In this document: positions 26,206-35,687 of the stretch, in pieces | Layout of the letters: each line of letters opens with the position of its first letter | Numbering within the stretch: the first letter of the stretch is position 1 | Source: Natronococcus pandeyae | Lineage (GTDB): Archaea; Halobacteriota; Halobacteria; Halobacteriales; Natrialbaceae | Reading direction: 5' to 3' | Length of the DNA stretch: 64,000 nt | NCBI RefSeq assembly: GCF_008122205.1 | Contig: NZ_PHNJ01000005.1 | Span: forward strand, 186,001-250,000 | Notes under the pieces: model-generated | The model's input: only the letters and a program-made list of their open reading frames with translations | Told to the model about the DNA's origin: nothing | Databases searched by the model: none | Program-made: the position numbers and the translations under genes

Positions 26206-26874
26206 ATGTCCAACAGTCGCCGCCAGCTATCGATGGGCGTCGACGAAGCGGTCACGGCGTTCCGTGCGGGTAGCCCCGTGTTGATTCACGACGCCTCGGA
26301 CCGGGAGGGAGAGACGGATCTCGTCTACCCGGCACGGGCCGTCAGGCCCGATACGGTCAGGCGGTTGCGCAACGACGCTGGCGGGCTCGTCTGCGTGGCG
26401 GTGGCCGACCGGGTAGCCCGACAGTGGGACCTCCCGTTCATTCAGGAGGCATTGAACCATCCCACGACGGCGAACCGCGACCTCGAGTACGACGAGCGGT
26501 CCTCGTTTTCGCTCACGGTGAACCACCACGACACCGACACGGGAATCACCGACGAAGATCGTGCGCTCACTATCCCCACACTCGGAACGGCCGCCGCAGC
26601 CCCCGAGAACCTCGATTTCCCAGCAACGTTCCGTGCGCCCGGCCACGTCTACCTGCTGCGCGCAGCGCCCGACTCGCTGGGCGACCGGCAGGGGCATACG
26701 GAACTCGGTATCGCACTGGCGGAGATGGCGGAGCTGTCACCGGCGGTGGTGGTCTGTGAGATGCTCGACGACGAGACGGGACGGGCACGCTCGCCAGTCT
26801 CCGCGAAGGCGTATGCGGACCGTAACGACTTGCAGTACGTGGACGGTGAACGCCTCGTCGAGCAGTTCGGATAA
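26206..26874 (+). CDS. ribB: 3,4-dihydroxy-2-butanone-4-phosphate synthase
   Basis: 222 residues. It converts ribulose 5-phosphate to the four-carbon unit of riboflavin. The metal and substrate motif DASDREGETDLVYPA lies at about 30-44, RNDAGGLVCVA at about 58-68, and GDRQGHTELGIALAEMAEL carries the active-site His. No GTP cyclohydrolase II domain is fused, as is usual in archaea. It lies 57 bp downstream of a covalent-FAD oxidoreductase, so shared expression would tie flavin supply to its user. Haloarchaea often have another copy elsewhere; this cannot be checked here. Confidence 0.92.
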   Translation: MSNSRRQLSMGVDEAVTAFRAGSPVLIHDASDREGETDLVYPARAVRPDTVRRLRNDAGGLVCVAVADRVARQWDLPFIQEALNHPTTANRDLEYDERSSFSLTVNHHDTDTGITDEDRALTIPTLGTAAAAPENLDFPATFRAPGHVYLLRAAPDSLGDRQGHTELGIALAEMAELSPAVVVCEMLDDETGRARSPVSAKAYADRNDLQYVDGERLVEQFG

Positions 26875-27029
26875 CGACGTTCGTCGGCACGAGCCCTCCG
26901 CTCCGGCCGGACCGCTCCGAGCGGGGGCGTCGAATCCTGTGTAACGTCTGATTACGCTCGTGTTACCGGGGAAGGCAATCGAGAACGGACAACCGAATGC
27001 CTATGAACTCCGGCACAGTACATCGGCGT

Positions 27030-27929
27030 ATGACAAAGCGGTACGTCTCGCTCCCCGACGAGGCGGAGGCAGGGATGCGCGAGTTCATCGACGAGGTCGA
27101 TCGACGGCTGTCGGGCGCCGAAGATACCTGTACGGTCGTCGAGGACGTGCTGATCGACCTTTCGGGCGACCGCGAGGCCTACGAACGGTGGCAGAACGGC
27201 GAGTCGGTTTCACCGGCCGAGCGGGTTCGGCTCCAGAGTTACGATCCGTGTAACACGACCCTCGAAAGCGAGTATTACGCCGAAAAGGACGAGGAGAAGT
27301 TCCGCCGTTCGAAACATCTCCAGTGGCTCTGGCGCCAGTTCGACAGCCTGCCGATCGCGGACAACGTCGAGTTCGCGCTGCGATTCCGGGGGATGCTCGC
27401 AAATCACCTCTTCGAGGAGTGTGGGGAGAACTGCCGCTTCTTCAAGGGGATCTCGTTTACCTACGGCCACAACATTACGATCGGCGACAACACCATCGTC
27501 CACGACGACGTCCACCTCGACGACCGCGGCAAACTGACGATCGGTGACCGCGTCTCGGTCTCGGACGGGGTCCACGTCTACAGCCACGATCACGACGTCG
27601 TCGACCAGACCGAGGTTCGGAACTACCACACGATCGTCGAGGACGACGTCCGACTCACCTACGATTCGATGGTCCGTGCCGGGAACAAGGTCGGGGAGAA
27701 CGCCATCGTCGGCGCGCGCGGCGTCGTTCAACACGACATCCCCGCCCACCATATCGCGGTCGGAATGCCCGCCAAGAGCGCCAAGATCAAGCCCGGCTGG
27801 GAGGAGATTGCGACGCCGATCGAGGAAGCGGGCGTCAACCGCCAGGAGGAGCGCCACCTCGAGTACGACCTTCCAGAGGATTTCGAGGTCTTCGACGAGT
27901 TCCAGCGCGATCTCCAGCCGTCGAAATAA
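27030..27929 (+). CDS. Left-handed beta-helix acyltransferase
   Basis: 299 residues from the ATG at 27030 (an earlier ATG at 26997 is possible). The N-terminal 110 residues are helical and charged. The hexapeptide-repeat domain runs from about 140 to 250 (ISFTYGHNITIGDNTIVHDD, GKLTIGDRVSVSDGVHVYSH). A YSHDHDVVDQ segment has the histidines typical of the CysE/NodL/maltose-acetyltransferase type. It ends with the usual GMPAKSAKIKPGWEE. An acetyl or acyl-CoA donor is likely; acceptor unknown. The N-terminal domain is longer than in classical MAT enzymes. Confidence 0.85.
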   Translation: MTKRYVSLPDEAEAGMREFIDEVDRRLSGAEDTCTVVEDVLIDLSGDREAYERWQNGESVSPAERVRLQSYDPCNTTLESEYYAEKDEEKFRRSKHLQWLWRQFDSLPIADNVEFALRFRGMLANHLFEECGENCRFFKGISFTYGHNITIGDNTIVHDDVHLDDRGKLTIGDRVSVSDGVHVYSHDHDVVDQTEVRNYHTIVEDDVRLTYDSMVRAGNKVGENAIVGARGVVQHDIPAHHIAVGMPAKSAKIKPGWEEIATPIEEAGVNRQEERHLEYDLPEDFEVFDEFQRDLQPSK

Positions 27930-28003
27930 TTCTACCGGAGCCGACTGTCAAGATACGATGAGGCAGGGAATATCCAAGTGGGTTGAGACCGTATATCACA
28001 CCG

Positions 28004-28327
28004 ATGGAGCTCTGGGGCTGGCTCATCGGATACGTGATGTTGTTTGCCCTCCTGCACCTGTTACTGTACTACGTCTACGTTCGGCGTGAGGACGGGGAGG
28101 GTGTCCAGTCTCCGTCGTTTACCGATCCCGGGCGCACCCAGTCGCCCTCTTCTCCCGGCCCCGACCACTACCCACACGCGCCCGACGGCGTCGGCGATCC
28201 CGAGGAACTCGAGGAGGGGATCGAGTTCGACGGCGAGACCATTCGATGCCCCCACTGCGGCGCCCGCAACGAGGCCGACCAGACGTTTACCTACTGCTGG
28301 AACTGCATTTCGACGCTTCGACAGTAA
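28004..28327 (+). CDS. Single-TM protein with C-terminal zinc ribbon
   Basis: 107 residues. MELWGWLIGYVMLFALLHLL forms an N-terminal TM helix (about 4-25). A proline- and serine-rich linker follows, then a zinc ribbon with CPHCGARNEADQ and YCWNC. The protein is probably anchored with the ribbon in the cytoplasm. No established function. Its end faces the TraB-like gene across a hairpin. Confidence 0.75.
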   Translation: MELWGWLIGYVMLFALLHLLLYYVYVRREDGEGVQSPSFTDPGRTQSPSSPGPDHYPHAPDGVGDPEELEEGIEFDGETIRCPHCGARNEADQTFTYCWNCISTLRQ

Positions 28328-28413
28328 CCGCTTCGCCCTCGAGTGCCACGAGCGAGACTGCAACACTAGCTGTACGGACGTGCCGACAACGTCGCTCTAC
28401 TCGATGAATCTGG

Positions 28414-28434
28414 CGTGTAAGCAGAGATTACACG
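28414..28434. terminator. Hairpin between convergent genes
   Basis: CGTGTAA and TTACACG arms of 7 bp around a 7-nt loop, located between the zinc-ribbon gene and the TraB-like gene, which converge here. A bidirectional terminator is possible; the weak stem keeps confidence low. Confidence 0.3.
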
Positions 28435-28463
28435 TCCGTCGACGGCGACTCCGCGACGGTCGG

Positions 28464-29198
28464 CTACGTCGATAGTGCCGTCGCGATCGGCTCGAGGTGA
28501 TCGACACCGACGACTGCGACGACGTCGGCGCGCGATCGGATCTCCTCGAGTCGATCGACCATGCACTCCTCGCGCGTTTCGTCCCTGTACACGAGCGCGT
28601 CGTCGGGTGCGACGCCGCCGAGGAGGGCCTGCACGCTGGCGACGTGTGACCGCTCGTGGGCGGCCTGGCGCTCGGGCGAGGCGTCGTGGCTGCACTCGTA
28701 CTCGACCGGGTCGTCGCGGGCAACGGTCATCGACGTCGCGCGAGTCAGCGTCGCGGCGAGGCGACACCGAAGCGCCTCTCGCGTCGCGCCACCGAGACTG
28801 GAGAAGAGCCGGCGGACGGTCGACGGCGAGGTGCGGTCGGCAATCAGTCGACTGACGAGACGCCGCAGAAACGTCCAGTTCGGCGCGTCGATACCGGTGA
28901 CGGTCGCGTCGGCCGCGGCGCTGATCGCGGCGCTCATCTCGCCACCGAATCGCGGCGGCGACGCCCCGTCGCGGGCGTACGCTCGGTACAGTGGTATCGC
29001 AGCAGGTGGCAACTCGAGCGCGAGGACGTCCGGCTCGACCGCTTCGAGGACGCGCTCGACGCGGGCGACGCTGGCCGGATGATCGTGGACGACGCCGAGG
29101 AGAACGAGATCGTTCGGCGCTCCGGCGATCCGTCGGCAGAACTGTTCGGTGATTCGTGGATCGTCGAACGATGCCGCGAAGGTCGGGGACCGCTCCAT
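28464..29198 (-). CDS. TraB/PrgY-like protein
   Basis: 244 residues. It shows the TraB-type opening LLGVVHDHPASVARV (GxxH-type motif), then LALELPPAAIPLY with the conserved Glu. VVGVDHLEPI at the C-terminus mirrors the second histidine motif. This superfamily (TraB/PrgY, related to Tiki proteins) is proposed to be metal-dependent peptidases; PrgY in enterococci limits peptide pheromone activity. The length equals only the soluble TraB domain; the C-terminal TM helices of many archaeal homologues are missing. Role unknown. Confidence 0.75.
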   Translation of the reverse strand: MERSPTFAASFDDPRITEQFCRRIAGAPNDLVLLGVVHDHPASVARVERVLEAVEPDVLALELPPAAIPLYRAYARDGASPPRFGGEMSAAISAAADATVTGIDAPNWTFLRRLVSRLIADRTSPSTVRRLFSSLGGATREALRCRLAATLTRATSMTVARDDPVEYECSHDASPERQAAHERSHVASVQALLGGVAPDDALVYRDETREECMVDRLEEIRSRADVVAVVGVDHLEPIATALST

Positions 29199-29427
29199 TG
29201 GTCGAGTGGTAATACGTGACTACCGGCATAACCCTTCTGTTGTCGCTGCGCAACAGTTGGTTGATACGAGTTCGTGGTCGATGGCGGCCGTTTCAAGCCC
29301 GTGTTAGGCGATCGAAACGCCGTAACGGCGCGGTGTGTACCAAAACGATTTTGCCGATTTATTGCCCGATGAACCGTCGTCCGGAAACCCGAACGTGGGA
29401 GACGACCCGGCTCGATTGGACACAATT

Positions 29428-29673
29428 ATGACACGAGAGGCGCTCACGAAAGCGGACGAAGGAAAACGGGTCCTGAATACCGACGGCACGGAGGTCGGCC
29501 GGATCGTGGAGGTGAGCGACGGCCGCGGCTACGTCGATCCGAACCCGAGCATCACGGACACGATCAAGGCCAAACTCGGCTGGGGCGAGGTCAGGGCGGA
29601 CGCACACCCACTCGACGAGGGAAGTATCGAGGAGATCACCGACGACGCCGTCTACCTCCGCGGCACCCTGTAG
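29428..29673 (+). CDS. PRC-barrel-like small protein
   Basis: 81 residues from the ATG at 29428. The opening KADEGKRVLNTDGTEVGRIV is typical of a PRC-barrel beta fold, followed by a helix with PSITDTIKAKLGWG and a final strand pair (SIEEITDDAVYLRG). Similar short haloarchaeal proteins are thought to bind RNA or partner proteins; function unproven. It is convergent with the stress protein gene 15 bp away. Confidence 0.7.
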   Translation: MTREALTKADEGKRVLNTDGTEVGRIVEVSDGRGYVDPNPSITDTIKAKLGWGEVRADAHPLDEGSIEEITDDAVYLRGTL

Positions 29674-29687
29674 TACCGTTCTCTCCG

Positions 29688-30569
29688 CTACCGAGCGAAC
29701 GCCGCCGATCGAACTCGCTCGAGCGCGCGCTCGATCCACGACTCCGTCGGGTGTTTTGCGATGACCACCGGACAGGTCACTTCCCGGCCGACGGTTCTCG
29801 CGACCGAACCGATTACCGGTGGCCGAATTCGACCGGTTCCGGTCGCACTCAGTACGACGAGGTCGTGTTCTTCGGCGAACTCGAGGATTCCAGTCGTCGA
29901 CGAGGGTGCGTTCTCGACGCACCGGTCGACCGGAACGTCCGGCAGGTGCGCGGCGGTTTCCCGAACCTCCCGGCGGGCGGCCTCCTCGTTGGCCATCCGG
30001 CCTTCGGGTGTCACGATCGAGAGAACGGTCACGCGGGCGTCGTTCGAGAGGGCAACCGCACCGACGACGTCGGCCGCGAGTTCGACGTGGGGGCCGCCGA
30101 CGGTCGGCATCAGCACGCGGTCGACGCCGTCGGCGATCGTCCCCATGCGCTCGACGAAGGTGTCACACGGGGGCCGCCGAAGGATCGGATCGACCGACGT
30201 GCCGAGGACCGCGTCCGCGGCGGTCGAGGGCTCGCGCCAGCCCAGGAGCAAGGCGTTAGCGTCGACGTCGTCGACGACCGATCGGATGGCGTCGGGGACG
30301 TCGCTGTCGATCCGCAGCTCGGTCGTGATCTCGGCGTTTGAGACCTCCGTCGCGTGCTCGAGGACTTGCGTGCTCTCGTCGGCGTACTCGGCGGCGACGT
30401 GCTCGTCGGAGAACAGCAAGAACGGGGACGTGACTGGCTTGTGCTCGACTGCGACCGCGTGAACGCGCCCGCCGTGTCGGTTCGCCAGGTCCGAGGCGGT
30501 CCGCAGCAACTGCTCGACAGCCGCGGGATTCGCGAGCGCGACGACGATCGTGTACTGCTCGCTCGCCAT
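29688..30569 (-). CDS. Two-domain universal stress protein
   Basis: 293 residues, two tandem UspA-like domains. The first (1-140) opens with YTIVVALANPAAVEQLLRTA. The second (about 150-280) has DRVLMPTVGGPHVELA and the nucleotide-binding-type end LVVLSATGTGRIRPPVIGSV, which resembles the G-2x-G-9x-G loop of ATP-binding Usp proteins. The first domain's loop reads REPSTAADAVLGTS. Single gene; stress role inferred from the family. Confidence 0.85.
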   Translation of the reverse strand: MASEQYTIVVALANPAAVEQLLRTASDLANRHGGRVHAVAVEHKPVTSPFLLFSDEHVAAEYADESTQVLEHATEVSNAEITTELRIDSDVPDAIRSVVDDVDANALLLGWREPSTAADAVLGTSVDPILRRPPCDTFVERMGTIADGVDRVLMPTVGGPHVELAADVVGAVALSNDARVTVLSIVTPEGRMANEEAARREVRETAAHLPDVPVDRCVENAPSSTTGILEFAEEHDLVVLSATGTGRIRPPVIGSVARTVGREVTCPVVIAKHPTESWIERALERVRSAAFAR

Positions 30570-30624
30570 ACGTGTTCTTCGTTCGCAACGTGCAAAAGCG
30601 TCACCCGGTGTCGGCGACTGGGTG

Positions 30625-31413
30625 TCACATCGACGGTGACAGCGGTGTCGACGCGTCCCTGAACTCCCGGTAGACGCGCTCTCCCCACTCGAACGCTTCC
30701 GGCGTCTCGTTCTCGATGAGTCCTCGAATCGCGGTCGACTCGTCGTGAACGAACACGAATACGCGCGATTCCGACGGCGTTTCGACGAGCGCGAGTTCGT
30801 AGGGGACCGAGTCGATCACGTGCAGGTCGAACCCGCCGTCGATCACGACGTCGGTGACCCAGTCCGGATACTCCTCCCGAATGAACCGGGCGAACTCCGC
30901 CGTGACTACGGCTTCGCCCTCGAGATCCCCGTCCACGACGCTGTCGTACAGCTGCGTCCGAAGCTGCGGGACCCGTTCGGCGGCGCTGACGCCGCGTACC
31001 CGTTCGGCCGAACTGACGAGATCGACGATCGCCTGAAGCGGTTTGGCGGGCGCGTGAGACGGTGGCTCGATCGTCCGTGCACCGGCCAGTAACGCGGCCG
31101 ACATCGGTGCGCCCCGCGGCACGTCCGCGAGCAGTTCGCTGGCGTCGCCGATCGACTCGAGCGTCTCGGCGCTCCGGCGCTGTTCCGCGAGTGCCAGTCG
31201 ACCGGCGACGGTCAGGCGATAGGTGCCCTCGTCGCGCCGGAGGAACTGTAGCCACTCGAGTTCGCGAATCCCGCGGTCGACAGTCGACCGGGAGCACTCG
31301 AGTGACTCACAGAGCGCTTGCTTGTCGCGTGGCTCGCTCTCGAGCGCCTCGAGGAGGGGGCGGCGTCGCGTGACGGTCTGGAGGACGTCGAGCGTTGAAC
31401 TGGGCGGACGCAT
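30625..31413 (-). CDS. Winged-helix transcriptional regulator
   Basis: 262 residues from the ATG at 31413, preferred over a start at 31488 that would run into the neighbouring gene. The N-terminal wHTH spans about residues 8-75 (RRPLLEALESEPRDKQALCE, then SLECSRSTVDRGIRELEWLQ). The C-terminal effector-like domain (about 110-255) has EYPDWVTDVVIDGGFDLHVI and a VFVHDESTAIRG end. The architecture matches a widespread family of archaeal regulators. It is followed upstream by a secreted protein gene on the same strand, a possible target. Confidence 0.82.
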   Translation of the reverse strand: MRPPSSTLDVLQTVTRRRPLLEALESEPRDKQALCESLECSRSTVDRGIRELEWLQFLRRDEGTYRLTVAGRLALAEQRRSAETLESIGDASELLADVPRGAPMSAALLAGARTIEPPSHAPAKPLQAIVDLVSSAERVRGVSAAERVPQLRTQLYDSVVDGDLEGEAVVTAEFARFIREEYPDWVTDVVIDGGFDLHVIDSVPYELALVETPSESRVFVFVHDESTAIRGLIENETPEAFEWGERVYREFRDASTPLSPSM

Positions 31414-31471
31414 CGGCACACCGAAAGTAATTGCCGGATTGAAATAAACCTTGATCGTCCGGATCTCGTCG

Positions 31472-32800
31472 TCAGTCGCCGGTTCCATGCACCCTGACGG
31501 TGCGTTCGTCCGAATCGTCGGCGGTTTCGACCCGGATCGGGAACTCGTCGTCCCGTTCGACGGGGTAAGTCTCGTACCCCAGCACGACCGTTTCGCTCGT
31601 CCCGGCGTCCACCGTCACGGTCGCGGAATCGACCCGTTCGGGCTCTCGACCGACCAGCAGTTCGATCTCCTGGGTCGTGTCGCCGATCATCATCATGTGG
31701 CCCTCGTTTTCGACGGCGACGGTTACCTCGAGGCGCTCGCCGCCGGTAACGGGGGCGTTCGTCTCGAGGATCTCGACCGCGAACGGCGGTCGGATCTCGG
31801 GGCCGTCGTCCGTCACGAGGTCGCTCGTTCGGCCGTCCTCGCAGACGACCCGCGCCATCGTCGGGTAGCCGGCGGCGATCCACCCCGGATGCTCCCGCGC
31901 GAACGTCGCGTCGTCGTCCCTCCCGGAGAGATCGTCGACGGCGACCACCGTGTGATTCTGCCCCTCGATCCAGACGAGCCGATCGAGCGTTCCCTCGGGA
32001 TCGTGGGCAGTCAGATCGACCTCGACCGTCTCGTCGACGCCGACGACCGCGTCCGCACCGGGGTCGGTGGTGAGGTCGGTGATCGACGGCGGTTCGGGCC
32101 CGTCGGACGCGACCTGCATCGTCCACTCGTGGGTCGCAGTGTCGCCGTTCGCTGGAACGGTGGCGCGCACGTCGTACGTCCCCTCTGCGTCCGGTTCGGC
32201 GAGGTACGCCCCGATTCCGGTCGCGTAGGTGTAGTCGGTGGCCAGCGCGAGGTCACCCGCGACGTCGTCGTCGACGTCCCACTCGACGTCACCGGGCTCG
32301 AGCGGCTCCGTCGACGCGACCTCGAACAACACCGACGTTTCCGGTCGAACCGTCACCTCGTCGGCGGGTCGAATCGCGGCGGAGCCGTCGTCGTCGAGTC
32401 CGATCACCGTCGCGGTTCGCTCGTCGCTCCCGCCGGCCGCCTCGACCCTGACGGGGAACTGCTGCGTGTTCGCGACGCGGGCCGTCTCGTAACCCAGTGT
32501 GATCGTCTCGCTCGAGCCGGGATCGACGGAAACCGTCGCGTCGGCCACGGTTTCGGGGTCGTGGCCGACGACGAGCCGGCTGTCGACGACCGCCGTCTCG
32601 GAGCCGCGGTTCTCGAGGTCGACTGTCACCTCGAGCCACTCGCCCGTTTCGACGGGTGTGTTCGTTTCGCGGATTCGAACGGTCGTTTCGTCGGCGCTCT
32701 CGGCTCTCTTAGTTCTGGTCGCACCCAGGGCGAACACGGCTACCGTCCCGGCTGTGGCTCCCTGGAGAACGCGACGTCGGAGTGGTCTCTTCCCCCACAT
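31472..32800 (-). CDS. Tat-exported protein with CARDB/Ig-like domains
   Basis: 442 residues. An RRRVLQGATAGTVAVFAL signal peptide has the twin arginines of Tat export. Two similar beta domains flank the middle, at about 40-110 (RIRETNTPVETGEWLEVTVD) and 345-435 (VEILETNAPVTGGERLEVTV). They share the ETNxPVxxGExLEVTV pattern and a SSETITLGYET/TSETVVLGYET end, so they arose by internal duplication. The central part (150-330) looks like PKD/Ig-type repeats. A surface adhesion or scaffold role is inferred. It is upstream of, and co-directional with, the wHTH gene. Confidence 0.78.
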   Translation of the reverse strand: MWGKRPLRRRVLQGATAGTVAVFALGATRTKRAESADETTVRIRETNTPVETGEWLEVTVDLENRGSETAVVDSRLVVGHDPETVADATVSVDPGSSETITLGYETARVANTQQFPVRVEAAGGSDERTATVIGLDDDGSAAIRPADEVTVRPETSVLFEVASTEPLEPGDVEWDVDDDVAGDLALATDYTYATGIGAYLAEPDAEGTYDVRATVPANGDTATHEWTMQVASDGPEPPSITDLTTDPGADAVVGVDETVEVDLTAHDPEGTLDRLVWIEGQNHTVVAVDDLSGRDDDATFAREHPGWIAAGYPTMARVVCEDGRTSDLVTDDGPEIRPPFAVEILETNAPVTGGERLEVTVAVENEGHMMMIGDTTQEIELLVGREPERVDSATVTVDAGTSETVVLGYETYPVERDDEFPIRVETADDSDERTVRVHGTGD

Positions 32801-32992
32801 ACTCGTCGGAGCTTCGCTGCTGTCGAGCGATAATGACCGGGGACCGTTCCGTCCGAAAGGACTGATTCACGCACAGTAGGCGGTGCGAACGGGTTGGAAG
32901 GGCTGTTGTGAGACGTGCAACTGGAGAGCCGGCCCCTGAACGGTTCTAAAAATCTCACAGGAGAGCGGAGCGATCGATCGCTACTCGAGGGT

Positions 32993-34252
32993 TTACACGC
33001 CGGTGCTGTAGCGCAGGATGCCGGCGAAGCCGCCGAAGGCGTTGTAGAGCTGTTCGCCCTTCTCGAAGTCGGTCGAGATGAACTTCGTCGTGGTACCACG
33101 CTGTTCGGCGATCTCGATGAGGTGGTCGATGGCGTCCTCGCGGTCCTCTTCGGTGGCCTCGACGTCGGATCCGCACTCGGTACAGGTGTGGGCAGGCGTC
33201 GACTTGCGTCGGTCGACGACCTCTCGGTCCGTGTTGCCACACTCCTCGCAGTCGTAGCTGATGACGTCCTTCCGCAGGTCCTCGCTGATCAGCAGGCGGT
33301 CGACCGCGCCCATCATGAGGTTCCGTCGGGTCTGTTCGAACCCGTACGTGGCGAGGTCGCCCGCATTGAGTTCCTCGAAGAACTCCTCCATCTGCTTTTT
33401 GTCCTTCATCACCTCGGCGTCGGCCAGCGCCTCCTCGGCGTTGTCGACGAGGTCCTTCAGGCCGGACTCGTCGGTGTAGGCGACGTCGAACTTTCCGATC
33501 ACGCTGTCCTGGATCTCGTGGTGGAGGTAGTCGCCGTCCAGGAACTCGTCCTTGGTTGGCGAGGGACCGCCGACGAGAATTCCGTCGAGTTCGTGTCGCT
33601 TGGCGACGAACAGGTCGTTCGCCATCCCCGCGACCTCCTGGTAGAAGTTGTCGATCGCCTCGAGGCGCAGTCGGGCGAACCGCTGGGCGGACTGGCCACC
33701 CTTGCGCTGTTTGCCGGGAACGAGGGAGGAGGCGGATTTGACCGGTTCGACGCGTTTGCCCTTCAGCCAGCCGACGTTGGCCTCGCGCCTGTCGAGGACG
33801 ATCAGGCCGTAGAGGCCCTGGTCCGCCATCATCTCCTCGAGCGGTTCGATCAGGAAGTCCGAGTCGCAGTGATAGCGGAACGACTCGACGGGCTGGGGCG
33901 GGCCCTCGAGCACCCGCGTGACCATCTCGGTCTGGCCGCCGCCGGAGTCGACTGCACCGGAGAACACCACCATCCCGTTCTCTGGCGGGAAGGTGTCGTA
34001 GTATCGCAGCCGGTCCTTGATACTCGTCAGCGCGTCCTGGACGGCCGTCCGGGTCTGCTTGGACTTGATGTTGGCCGCCTCGCTGTGTTCCTGGGTGACG
34101 TGTTGGACGACGTCACTGACCTGGCGATCCTCGGGAATGTAGATCGATACGAGCTGCGTGCCAGAGCCCTCGAAGTCCTTGAGATCCTCGATAACCTTCC
34201 GGAACTCGTACTTCTTCCGGTCGGATTGCTCCTGCTCGCCCTCCTGGCTCAT
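32993..34252 (-). CDS. prf1: Peptide chain release factor aRF1
   Basis: 419 residues. It recognises all three stop codons and triggers peptidyl-tRNA hydrolysis. The NIKS codon-recognition motif is at 61-64 and the catalytic GGQ at 185-187 (QRKGGQSAQRF). A zinc-binding region lies near the C-terminus (CEECGN, then HTCTECGSD). Length and order of domains are those of archaeal aRF1. Single gene. A gap of 192 bp separates it from the secreted protein gene downstream. Confidence 0.95.
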   Translation of the reverse strand: MSQEGEQEQSDRKKYEFRKVIEDLKDFEGSGTQLVSIYIPEDRQVSDVVQHVTQEHSEAANIKSKQTRTAVQDALTSIKDRLRYYDTFPPENGMVVFSGAVDSGGGQTEMVTRVLEGPPQPVESFRYHCDSDFLIEPLEEMMADQGLYGLIVLDRREANVGWLKGKRVEPVKSASSLVPGKQRKGGQSAQRFARLRLEAIDNFYQEVAGMANDLFVAKRHELDGILVGGPSPTKDEFLDGDYLHHEIQDSVIGKFDVAYTDESGLKDLVDNAEEALADAEVMKDKKQMEEFFEELNAGDLATYGFEQTRRNLMMGAVDRLLISEDLRKDVISYDCEECGNTDREVVDRRKSTPAHTCTECGSDVEATEEDREDAIDHLIEIAEQRGTTTKFISTDFEKGEQLYNAFGGFAGILRYSTGV

Positions 34253-34495
34253 TAGCCGTACAAAACGGAGCTGTGGCTAAGTATTCTTTGACACGCATCG
34301 GTTACAGTACCCATCGACAGTCGGTGCACACCCGATTACACAGTCGTGTGTGATCCGTTTCAGCTGCCTCTGTAGCGCGGGTGACCCACTGGATCGCGTC
34401 GTGACTGCCCTCGCCGAAACGCCGTCGGCACTGGCTGGATTCTCGAGGTGACGATTTAAGGGCCTCCCGTTCCACAGTCAGTACAGAAATCGAGT

Positions 34496-35365
34496 ATGTC
34501 TTACGAAACTGTATATGCTATCGCGAGCGGGAAGGGCGGCGTCGGGAAGACGACGACGACGGTGAATCTGGGAACTGCACTGGCCCAGGCGGGCGAGCGC
34601 GTCGCCATCGTCGACGCGGACCTTGGGATGGCGAACCTGGCAGGGTTCGTCGGCCTCAACCCCGACTCGACGACGCTCTCCGACGTCCTCGCCGAGAGCG
34701 CGTCGGTCGACGACGCAACCTACCGACTGGCGGAGAACATCGTCGCCGTCCCGAGCGGGACCAGCCTCGACGACTACGCCGAGACTGCACCGGAACAACT
34801 CCGCGACGTCGTCGACGAACTCCGGTCGCAGTACGACGCCGTCCTCCTCGACGTCGGCGCCGGCGTCTCCCACGAAACCGTGCTTCCGCTCGGCCTCGCC
34901 GACGCCGTCGTCGTCGTCTCGACGCCCGAACCCGCGGCCGTCCACGACTCGACGAAGACGCTCGAGTTGACCGAGCGCGCCGGCGGCGAGGTCACCGGTC
35001 TCGTCCTCACTCGGACGCGTCCCGAGACGGACGTCTCCTACGAGGAGATCGCCGACCAGCTCGGCCTCCCGCTGCTCGGGACGATTCCGGAGGATCCCGC
35101 GGCCCGCGAGAGCGTCTACGCCGGAACCCCCCTGGTCGTTCACGCACCCGACAGCCCTGCGTCGGCCGCGTATCGCCAGCTCACAGCCGATCTGGCCGGA
35201 GTCGACGTTCTGAACGATCGTCCTGACGGAGGGTCCGAATCGGGTAGTGGATCGGGTACGCCACCCGCCGACGATTCGGATGCGAGCGCAGACGCGACCC
35301 GTGACTCGGAGGCGCAACAGGACGACGTCTCGAGTGCAATCACGGAGGCCGAAGCCGAGCGGTAA
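34496..35365 (+). CDS. MinD/ParA-like P-loop ATPase
   Basis: 289 residues. The deviant Walker A KGGVGKTTTT occurs at about 13-22, switch I DADLGMANLAGFVG at about 41-54, and Walker B-type VLLDVGAGVS at about 118. The conserved MinD DxxAG-type motif reads DVGAGVS. A 60-residue acidic, Ser-rich tail follows (SGSGSGTPPADDSDA and onward). Haloarchaea have several MinD paralogues; MinD4 affects placement of motility structures in Haloferax, others have no known role. Which paralogue this is cannot be told. GATTTAAG about 40 nt upstream may be the TATA box. Confidence 0.85.
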   Translation: MSYETVYAIASGKGGVGKTTTTVNLGTALAQAGERVAIVDADLGMANLAGFVGLNPDSTTLSDVLAESASVDDATYRLAENIVAVPSGTSLDDYAETAPEQLRDVVDELRSQYDAVLLDVGAGVSHETVLPLGLADAVVVVSTPEPAAVHDSTKTLELTERAGGEVTGLVLTRTRPETDVSYEEIADQLGLPLLGTIPEDPAARESVYAGTPLVVHAPDSPASAAYRQLTADLAGVDVLNDRPDGGSESGSGSGTPPADDSDASADATRDSEAQQDDVSSAITEAEAER

Positions 35366-35687
35366 CGCCGGACGACGGTCGCCGTGATGAAGCCGTTTGT
35401 TGGCCACTACCGCGACGGTAGGGGGTCTCTGGACGGGCCAGCAGGCCTCGTCTGCGACCGAGATGTGTCGAAAGGGGAAACTACCACGAGACGACGACTC
35501 TCGACGAGACCGGTCGTTGTGAGATGGACGTCTCGAAATCAGAAACGGTAGTGATAGCGCCTGGGAAGGGCCCAAAGACGGTATTTCACCTTCAATAACT
35601 GTACTCGCCGCGAGACAGTCCGTTTCTCTCTTCTTTCCGATTGGAACGAGGTGATTACTAATCGGGGAGTCTCTCGACGGCCCTCGT
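35366..35687. other. Intergenic region, no gene recognised
   Basis: 322 bp between two co-directional genes. No ORF with family features, no clear repeat. The last 40 bp contain GATTACTAATC, a plausible promoter for the lipoprotein at 35688. Confidence 0.5.
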
